A stretch of DNA of 33,750 nucleotides from a virus, in the IMG/VR virus record IMGVR_UViG_3300010354_007956, positions 1 to 33,750 of that record; one strand, given 5' to 3'. The translations under genes and the position numbers were made by a program. This document shows, in pieces, positions 28,434-33,750 of this stretch (the stretch's first letter is position 1; each line of letters opens with the position of its first letter). The notes beneath the pieces are model-generated. The model was given only the letters and a program-made list of their open reading frames with translations. It was not told the origin of the DNA and ran no database searches.

Positions 28434-29071
28434 ATTGATTTACTATAAAGAACAAAATCCTTTTCATACAATTTATAAAAATATTTTAAATCCATTCTAA
28501 CATAGGTATAAAATATTTTTTCACACATAAGTTTTGTAATTATATTACTCTCTCTTTCTTTTTGAAGAGATATTTTTGAATGGTGTAATAGTTGATTTAT
28601 TTTATCCTCTAATTTATCATCCAATTTTAAATAAGTATTATCTAATTTATCTATGTAGGGATCTATGAATACGTGTTGTGGAGAAGTGTGATAATCAAAT
28701 ATGTATTTTTTATTTTTTATTTGTTCAATAATATAATTAGTTGATACATCAAACCTATTCATAAATTCACCAAGTGCAGAAATCCATCTTTTTATTGGAT
28801 CCCTAATCACACAAAAAGACTTATATTTTTTATAATCTAATAACATTTCAATATCATTTACATCAATATTAGTCATATCAATAAACATTAAATTTTTTAA
28901 TGCTGATGAAATCGATGTACTAGCACATTTGTCTATATGTAAATATACTAATTTCTCCTTTGTACTCATATAACACCCATTATATTCCCTACATTTATCA
29001 ACTTCTAAATTTTCACATTTAAAGGTAAAAGAAGAACAATAATCACCATACAGATTTATAATATTATTCAT
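28430..29071 (-). CDS. Sulfotransferase-like protein
   Basis: Sulfotransferases move sulfate from PAPS to sugars or proteins. The 213-residue protein has a 5'-phosphosulfate-binding loop HIDKCASTSI at 45-54 (family form HxxKTGGTSI, here with Cys-Ala-Ser) and a 3'-phosphate-binding motif VIRDPIKRWISA at 88-99 (R90, R95, S98). Both are characteristic of the carbohydrate sulfotransferase group (Sulfotransfer_2). The rest is helical and Lys/Tyr-rich. Overlap with the upstream oxygenase is 8 bases. In this operon the natural substrate would be the sugar made or attached by the neighbours, which is inference. Confidence 0.82.
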   Translation of the reverse strand: MNNIINLYGDYCSSFTFKCENLEVDKCREYNGCYMSTKEKLVYLHIDKCASTSISSALKNLMFIDMTNIDVNDIEMLLDYKKYKSFCVIRDPIKRWISALGEFMNRFDVSTNYIIEQIKNKKYIFDYHTSPQHVFIDPYIDKLDNTYLKLDDKLEDKINQLLHHSKISLQKERESNIITKLMCEKIFYTYVRMDLKYFYKLYEKDFVLYSKSI

Positions 29072-29585
29072 TCAAAATTCTAGCGGTCACTTGTAATGTA
29101 TATCTATTTTCTCGACCAATATTTGCGGCAACATGTGGAGCTTCACCCAACCACATACAACAATCACCTTTATTCCAGTTCACTATTGGATCATCATCAA
29201 CTTCAAAATAATGACCAGATTTCCAGTCATCCAAAAAAACTAAAATTCTACATACCTGATTAGGGTCATCAATACCAAGCATTTTTTTATAGACGGGATA
29301 TGTATCTTTATGCTCTGGCATTATTGTTCCTGGTGGCATACAATATAAACATAATTTTGGATTAGTTATTTTAAACTTATTACTTAATTGATTGAGTACA
29401 TCATAACACCAACTAGGAAGTCCCTTATATTCTTCAATTAAAAATCCAGTATAATTAACATATAAATGACCAAGATCTTTCCAATGATTTACAGTACTAT
29501 CATCGGGAAACTGTCTTCTCGGGGAGTATACCAAATCTTCAAAATTACCTATAAGATCTGGATTTATTTTTTCAAAGTAATGCAT
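29064..29585 (-). CDS. 2-oxoglutarate/Fe(II)-dependent oxygenase, Asp/Asn hydroxylase-like
   Basis: These enzymes hydroxylate substrates using 2-oxoglutarate, oxygen and iron. From the ATG at 29585 the product is 173 residues with the iron triad H92 and D94 (PEHKDTY) and H151 (APHVAANIG), and R161 (RYTLQVT) for 2-oxoglutarate. The pattern near the second His resembles aspartyl/asparaginyl beta-hydroxylases. A TTG at 29615 would add ten residues and overlap the upstream gene by 44 bases; the ATG still overlaps it by 14. The substrate could be a sugar or a protein. Confidence 0.82.
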   Translation of the reverse strand: MHYFEKINPDLIGNFEDLVYSPRRQFPDDSTVNHWKDLGHLYVNYTGFLIEEYKGLPSWCYDVLNQLSNKFKITNPKLCLYCMPPGTIMPEHKDTYPVYKKMLGIDDPNQVCRILVFLDDWKSGHYFEVDDDPIVNWNKGDCCMWLGEAPHVAANIGRENRYTLQVTARILNE

Positions 29586-30495
29586 TGTTCTTATACCATT
29601 TACAAGTTTTTTCAAGTCCTTCTTGTATTGAAGTAAACTTTGTAATATTAGTTATATTGCACATCAGTTCGATATTTGGAGATCTTCTATCAACAGACCC
29701 ATCTTTAAAATTTAAATTCAAAATTTCAGATTTATAATCAAATATAGAAAATATTTTATAAACCAAATCTCTTATAGAAATTTCATCATTAACACCAATA
29801 TTAATAATTTTACGATTACTATGCTCACTATTCATAATACTCTCAAGCATTAATATTGCATCATCAACGTAACAAAAAGATCTGGTTTGATTTCCACCAT
29901 AAACTTTAAAGGGATTTTCTTTTAAAAGAACACGGTTAATAACTTCGGGAATTACATGGTTATATCCCATTCTTGGACCATAGATATTGTGAGGTCTGAC
30001 TATGGAAAAATTAAGACCAGAATTTATAAACATCAATTCACCAAGTATTTTACTTCCAGCATAAGACCATCTTGGATTGTAAACATTATTAATTGAAACT
30101 GTAACATCTTCTTTTGTTGGTATCTCTTTATCGACAGTAGATGCGTACACTTCAGATGATGAAGTATATAATACCTTTTTCACCCCAGTCTTCTTACACC
30201 ATTTTATAAAATTTATATTAATCAAAGTATTAATTTCTAAAACTTGATATGGCATTTCATAAAAATTACTAGTGCCATTTATAGCAGCAAAATGGTATAC
30301 ATAATCATATTTTCCTAGTTTTTCGTACTCATCTTCCTTTGTTAAATCACACTCAATATAAGCGATATCTTTTACAAACTCATCTACTTTACCCCTAAAA
30401 TTATTATCGCATATAGTTACATCATTATTTTTAGACAAATGCCTAGCTAAATGAGATCCTATAAATCCAGTTCCACCAGTTATAAGTATTTTCAT
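29572..30495 (-). CDS. NAD-dependent nucleotide-sugar epimerase/dehydratase
   Basis: The protein belongs to the extended short-chain dehydrogenase family that epimerises or dehydrates nucleotide sugars. The 307-residue protein has the NAD-binding TGGTGFIGSH (6-15), the serine motif TSSSEVY (111-117) and the catalytic pair Y145 and K149 (SYAGSKILGE). RPHNIYGPRMGYN and a C-terminal GGNQTRSFCYVDDAI complete the family features, so the enzyme appears intact. A dehydratase product (4-keto sugar) would be the natural substrate for the DegT aminotransferases in the same operon. Overlap with the upstream dehydrogenase gene is ATGA. Confidence 0.9.
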   Translation of the reverse strand: MKILITGGTGFIGSHLARHLSKNNDVTICDNNFRGKVDEFVKDIAYIECDLTKEDEYEKLGKYDYVYHFAAINGTSNFYEMPYQVLEINTLININFIKWCKKTGVKKVLYTSSSEVYASTVDKEIPTKEDVTVSINNVYNPRWSYAGSKILGELMFINSGLNFSIVRPHNIYGPRMGYNHVIPEVINRVLLKENPFKVYGGNQTRSFCYVDDAILMLESIMNSEHSNRKIINIGVNDEISIRDLVYKIFSIFDYKSEILNLNFKDGSVDRRSPNIELMCNITNITKFTSIQEGLEKTCKWYKNNALL

Positions 30496-31256
30496 AAAAA
30501 TTTTTTATTATCCTCAATGATTGTTTCAAATAATTTAATATTTAAATTATTTTGTTTACAATAATTATCCATTGCTAGTGTGTCTTTTGGTAAACAAGAA
30601 CCAGAAAATCCTCTAAGATTTTTATTACAATTTAAATACAATCCAGATATAAAATCTTTTTTAGTGAGGGCATTTTTAACATCATCATAATTGACATTAA
30701 GATTTTCACATATTTCATAAAAAACATTTGCTAAAGTAATCATAGTAGCATTATGAATGTTATGAAAATATTTTAAAATTTCACTCTGAGTTGGATTTAA
30801 CATAATATAGTTTTTGGGATAAAACCCATGAGATTTTTTAACTATTTCAAAAATACTTTCATCTAAAGTTCCAACAATACATATATCATGATTATCCATA
30901 AAATCAGATACTGCACATCGTTCTCTAAGAAATTCTGGAACGTGGCATATTTTTAAATCATACAAATCTATCAAGTTTTGTGTTGTTCCTGGTTCAACGG
31001 TAGATTTTATAGCAACTACGCCTTGATAATTTAATAAATTAAGTTGGGTTACAACATCAAGTACAATAGAAGTATCACATTTACCTTCAGATGTGCTTGG
31101 AGTAGGAACACAAATATAGCAAATGTCCGTCTCCAAAACATCATTAATTTTAGTTTTTAAAATAATGTCATGAGGGATAACTTCATATCCCAATCTACTA
31201 AAGCAATATTCCAGTGTTTTACCAACAACTCCTAAACCAATAATACCTATCCTCAT
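30492..31256 (-). CDS. Short UDP-glucose/GDP-mannose dehydrogenase-like protein
   Basis: The 254-residue protein matches only the first two domains of the family. It has GIIGLGVVGK (4-13), CVPTPSTSEGKCD (49-61), KSTVEPGTT (84-92), PEFLRE (107-112), E159 and K162 (SEILKYFHN), and the catalytic C221 in GSCLPKD. It stops at KLFETIIEDNKKFL, where other members continue with the ~100-residue nucleotide-sugar-binding domain. The full-length relative lies at 20546. Catalytic residues are intact, so a reduced enzyme or one that borrows binding from a partner is possible. The stop is followed immediately by the epimerase in an ATGA overlap. Confidence 0.82.
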   Translation of the reverse strand: MRIGIIGLGVVGKTLEYCFSRLGYEVIPHDIILKTKINDVLETDICYICVPTPSTSEGKCDTSIVLDVVTQLNLLNYQGVVAIKSTVEPGTTQNLIDLYDLKICHVPEFLRERCAVSDFMDNHDICIVGTLDESIFEIVKKSHGFYPKNYIMLNPTQSEILKYFHNIHNATMITLANVFYEICENLNVNYDDVKNALTKKDFISGLYLNCNKNLRGFSGSCLPKDTLAMDNYCKQNNLNIKLFETIIEDNKKFL

Positions 31257-32392
31257 AGTTTTTCGTACCTCGATACAATATTAATAATTTTATCTACATC
31301 AGAATTAGTCATTTCATAATGACAAGGTATCATTATGTGATGATCTTCAGCATATTGAACATTTACTAAAGAATTATCAATTCCACCAAAAATTGGATAT
31401 TGATCTAGTCTTCTATTATTCATATGCACATGAATATTATTTTCCCACATTAACTCAGCAAATTTTTTCCTATCCTTAACAAATATTGGAAATATCTGAT
31501 AGTTCGGAACATTATAATCACTATATTTTACCAATTTTATATTTTCAAAATTTTTAAATGCCTCTCTATATCTTTGACCAATATATCTTCTACGATCTAA
31601 ACATCTATCCAAATAATTTAGTGCAATATTTGCCATAGATGCGGTGATATCATTCATATTTAATTTAAATCCTAAAGTATCTGGCATATAATCAAAAAAT
31701 GGATCTACATTCATACTTCCATCTCTAGCATCCCGATCTATACCAAACCACAAAGATTTTTTCAATTTACTATAATATTCATCATTACTAGTAGTAACAA
31801 ACCCACCATCACCACAAGTAATTATCTTTACTGTTTGAAGAGAAAATGTACACAATTCACCAGATCCAATTTTTTCCCCTTTATAATAAGATCCCATTGC
31901 ATGACAACAATCTTCAATTAATGGTAGATTATACCTTTTACAAACATCACGCAGTTCATCGAGATCAACTGGATTTCCAGCAAAATGAACACAAACTACT
32001 GCTTTTGTTTTTTTGGTTATTTTTCCTTCCACACTTTTTGGATCAATATTCAAAGTATCTTTTTGAATATCTGCAAATACTGGTTTTGCACCCATCTCAA
32101 GTATAGCAGTATTAGTTGCAATAAAAGTCCAGGGAGTAGTAATTACCTCATCCCCAGACTTTATTCCTATAGCAGAATATGCAGATTTTAATGATCCAGT
32201 TCCACTAGTAGTTGCAACTGAATATTTTGCATTAAATATTTTACATATTTTTTCCCTCAACACTCTTTCTTTTTTTCCAGTATTAATCCAACCTGATTTT
32301 AGGACTTCAGAAATATCTTTATCCAAATCTTCAGGTATAAATGCACCAGAGCATCTAATTTCTTTTCCTAAATTTCCGTCGTATTTAAACAT
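31253..32392 (-). CDS. DegT/DnrJ/EryC1/StrS aminotransferase, full length
   Basis: This PLP enzyme transfers an amino group to a keto sugar nucleotide. The 379-residue protein shows TSGTGSLKSA (62-71), TTPWTFIATN (85-94), D161 in PLIEDCCHAMGS, and the PLP lysine K189 in SLQTVKIITCGDGG. The C-terminal domain with NDITASMANIALN and the substrate-facing HYEM segment is present, so it is complete, in contrast to the 199-residue relative at 27834. In antibiotic and surface-polysaccharide pathways such enzymes act after a dehydratase, matching the epimerase/dehydratase here. It overlaps the upstream oxygenase gene by 8 bases. Confidence 0.92.
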   Translation of the reverse strand: MFKYDGNLGKEIRCSGAFIPEDLDKDISEVLKSGWINTGKKERVLREKICKIFNAKYSVATTSGTGSLKSAYSAIGIKSGDEVITTPWTFIATNTAILEMGAKPVFADIQKDTLNIDPKSVEGKITKKTKAVVCVHFAGNPVDLDELRDVCKRYNLPLIEDCCHAMGSYYKGEKIGSGELCTFSLQTVKIITCGDGGFVTTSNDEYYSKLKKSLWFGIDRDARDGSMNVDPFFDYMPDTLGFKLNMNDITASMANIALNYLDRCLDRRRYIGQRYREAFKNFENIKLVKYSDYNVPNYQIFPIFVKDRKKFAELMWENNIHVHMNNRRLDQYPIFGGIDNSLVNVQYAEDHHIMIPCHYEMTNSDVDKIINIVSRYEKL

Positions 32393-32957
32393 GGTTGTTA
32401 TTAATTAAATCGAATACATGATCTTCCTGTATGGTAAACCACATAGCAATAGTATATCTAGGGTTTGTTTTAACCTCAGTAACACCATGTTCAACATATG
32501 ATGGAAAAAATACGACTTTCCCTTTCTCAGGTATACATGCTTTATTCTCGTTAGGAAAAAATGTATATCCACCTTCATACCCATCGTTCAAATAGCATAT
32601 AGAACTATAGTATCTAAATGGCAACTTTGCAGTATCTGGATTAGTGCCTCTACTAGGATCATAATTATCAATATGAGCATCCATACTCATTCCTGGACCC
32701 CAATAAACAATATCAATAAATTCACTGAATATAAATTTTTCATCATAAAAAAGTTTAGATGCCGTTTGAACCATTTTCTGTTCAAATGCTCTAAATTTTT
32801 GAATTATATTTGGGTCCTTTATTTCACGAGGAGTTAGAGTTCTTCCATGAAAATCTTGATGTGTTTGCCACCAACTTCTTTGACCACTCTCATTAAAATA
32901 TTTTATAACTTCATCACAAAATTCATGTGATAAAAAATTAGGTATTTCGTATATCAT
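32385..32957 (-). CDS. 2-oxoglutarate/Fe(II)-dependent oxygenase, prolyl-4-hydroxylase-like
   Basis: The 190-residue protein carries the iron ligands H95 and D97 (MDAHIDNYDP) and H157 (YVEHGVTEV) and the 2-oxoglutarate arginine R167 (PRYTIAMWF). Together with CYLNDGYEGGYTFFP these fit the P4H-like 2OG-Fe(II) fold often found in T4-like cyanophages. It is the first gene after gp41, separated by 5 bases, and leads the sugar operon. It may modify a protein or a sugar; the family alone does not decide. It is distinct in sequence from the second oxygenase at 29064. Confidence 0.85.
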   Translation of the reverse strand: MIYEIPNFLSHEFCDEVIKYFNESGQRSWWQTHQDFHGRTLTPREIKDPNIIQKFRAFEQKMVQTASKLFYDEKFIFSEFIDIVYWGPGMSMDAHIDNYDPSRGTNPDTAKLPFRYYSSICYLNDGYEGGYTFFPNENKACIPEKGKVVFFPSYVEHGVTEVKTNPRYTIAMWFTIQEDHVFDLINNNHV

Positions 32958-32962
32958 AGTGA

Positions 32963-33750
32963 TTAAAATTTAAATGCGTTGAATTTATCTTTTGGCGTTT
33001 TCTTTTCTTCATATTCATATTCATCATGACCAGAATCAATTATTTCATCTTGTGCTTTTTGTTCACAATCATATAGTCTCATTTTAGCACGATCAATTCC
33101 AATAACAAACCTTTTATAAATTGTAGGATCATTATATCTATTCTTCAACTGTTTCACCATAATCTGCCCCAACTGTTCCAACTCTTCTGTACTAATAAGG
33201 GCAAACATAAGATCAGCAGTAGCAGGGAGACCAAAGGATTCCGAAGTATCAGTAAGTTCAACATCAGAGTTCCCATAACCACTCCTAGTGGTTTGGGTAG
33301 CAGAGACAATGGGAACATTGAATTCCACCGCCAATCCGCGAAGTTCTTCTGCAATTGCTTTAATATAAGAATAAGAATTGACAGTGCTGTTTCCTTTATA
33401 CCTAGAGGAAGCGCAAATGTTAAGGTAATCAATAAAAATAATATCAGGTCTAAATGACTTCTTAAGTGCAAGTTCATTAAGAAGTGCCTTGAAATGTCCA
33501 CTATGTGCAGAAGCAGTTGGATATTCCTTAATTATAAGAGTTCCCTGAGTTTTATTAGCAATAGAAGTCACTTTACTTTCAAACATTGACTTAGGAAGTT
33601 CAGTCAATTGTTGAATTGGGACGTTGAAAAGGTTAGCATCAATTCTTTCAGCAATTCGTTCCTCCGCCATTTCAAGAGTGATGTAGAGAACGTTCCTGCC
33701 TTGCAGTAAGACGGAAGCAGCAACATGGCACATAAAGAGACTTTTTCCGA
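32963..33750 (-). CDS. 41: Replicative DNA helicase, T4 gp41-like (cut by window edge)
   Basis: gp41 is the hexameric 5'-3' helicase that unwinds DNA at the phage fork and works with gp61 primase. The visible 262 or so residues begin within the P-loop (GKSLFMCH) and include YITLEMAEERIAERIDANLF, the Walker B IIFIDYLNIC, the sensor-like VPIVSATQTTRSG and the C-terminal arginine-finger region KRFVIGIDRAKMR, which match DnaB-family RecA folds. The N-terminal part lies outside the window. An internal ATG at 33733 is within the P-loop and is not the true start. The acidic/Lys C-terminal tail could bind partners. It heads the glycan operon. Confidence 0.92.
   Translation of the reverse strand, partial: GKSLFMCHVAASVLLQGRNVLYITLEMAEERIAERIDANLFNVPIQQLTELPKSMFESKVTSIANKTQGTLIIKEYPTASAHSGHFKALLNELALKKSFRPDIIFIDYLNICASSRYKGNSTVNSYSYIKAIAEELRGLAVEFNVPIVSATQTTRSGYGNSDVELTDTSESFGLPATADLMFALISTEELEQLGQIMVKQLKNRYNDPTIYKRFVIGIDRAKMRLYDCEQKAQDEIIDSGHDEYEYEEKKTPKDKFNAFKF

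Noticed and set aside
31846-32191. Plus-strand frames opposite the full-length aminotransferase
   Set aside because: They are antisense to a gene with complete catalytic motifs and show no supporting signals.
1-33750. CRISPR array or insertion sequence
   Set aside because: No regularly spaced identical repeats, transposase or terminal inverted repeats were seen; the only nuclease-like gene is the GIY-YIG-like one.

Overview
The window looks like part of a T4-like myovirus infecting marine cyanobacteria (a Synechococcus/Prochlorococcus cyanomyovirus). It combines T4 core replication genes (gp41 helicase, gp61 primase, class Ia ribonucleotide reductase NrdA/NrdB) with genes typical of cyanophages: TalC transaldolase, 6-phosphogluconate dehydrogenase and MazG. 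It also has eight tRNA or tRNA-like genes and T4-type late promoters (NATAAATA). Nearly everything is on the minus strand, so genes are read from high to low coordinates. The only convincing plus-strand gene is at 2252-2845. No database search was possible; names rest on motifs and layout visible in the sequence.

Layout, low to high coordinates. (1) 1-2060: a host-metabolism operon (gnd, a small ORF, talC, then small membrane proteins, one resembling cyanobacterial DUF2973), read from a sigma70-like promoter at 2032-2059. (2) 2120-4925: tRNA-Ser, a lone plus-strand gene, a small Cys-rich protein, a radical SAM protein with an N-terminal SPASM/twitch-like half, and a cluster of tRNAs for Val, Asn, Arg and Ile plus one tRNA-like gene with an aberrant anticodon arm. 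(3) 4942-8094: a membrane-anchored protein, a tail-lysozyme-like protein, small genes including a GIY-YIG-like nuclease, and a Lys/Ala-rich internal-protein candidate. (4) 8099-12633: nrdB, nrdA and primase, read from a sigma70-like promoter at 12656-12684. (5) 12665-20085: a late, probably virion-related region separated by hairpin terminators directly abutting TATAAATA promoters. It holds a large Lys/Ala/Pro-rich protein, several proteins with similar N-termini that could be capsid-targeting sequences, small membrane proteins, and tRNA-Leu and tRNA-Ala. (6) 20090-22787: MazG, a nucleotide-sugar dehydrogenase and an amidinotransferase, with two good sigma70-like promoters.

(7) 22784-32957 is the unusual part. 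It is a tightly overlapping operon directly downstream of gp41 helicase. In transcription order it encodes a 2OG-Fe(II) oxygenase, a full-length DegT/StrS aminotransferase, a short nucleotide-sugar dehydrogenase, an NAD-dependent epimerase/dehydratase, a second 2OG-Fe(II) oxygenase, a sulfotransferase-like protein, a half-length DegT/StrS-like protein, and then six tandem paralogues of a glycosyltransferase family 25-like protein. The paralogues share a C-terminal signature, and their acidic metal-binding motif is intact in some copies and altered in others. With the neighbouring dehydrogenase and amidinotransferase, this looks like a pathway that makes and attaches a decorated sugar (aminated, possibly amidinated or sulfated). 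Because it sits behind an early replication gene, I infer that it acts during infection, perhaps on the host surface, but the target is unknown.
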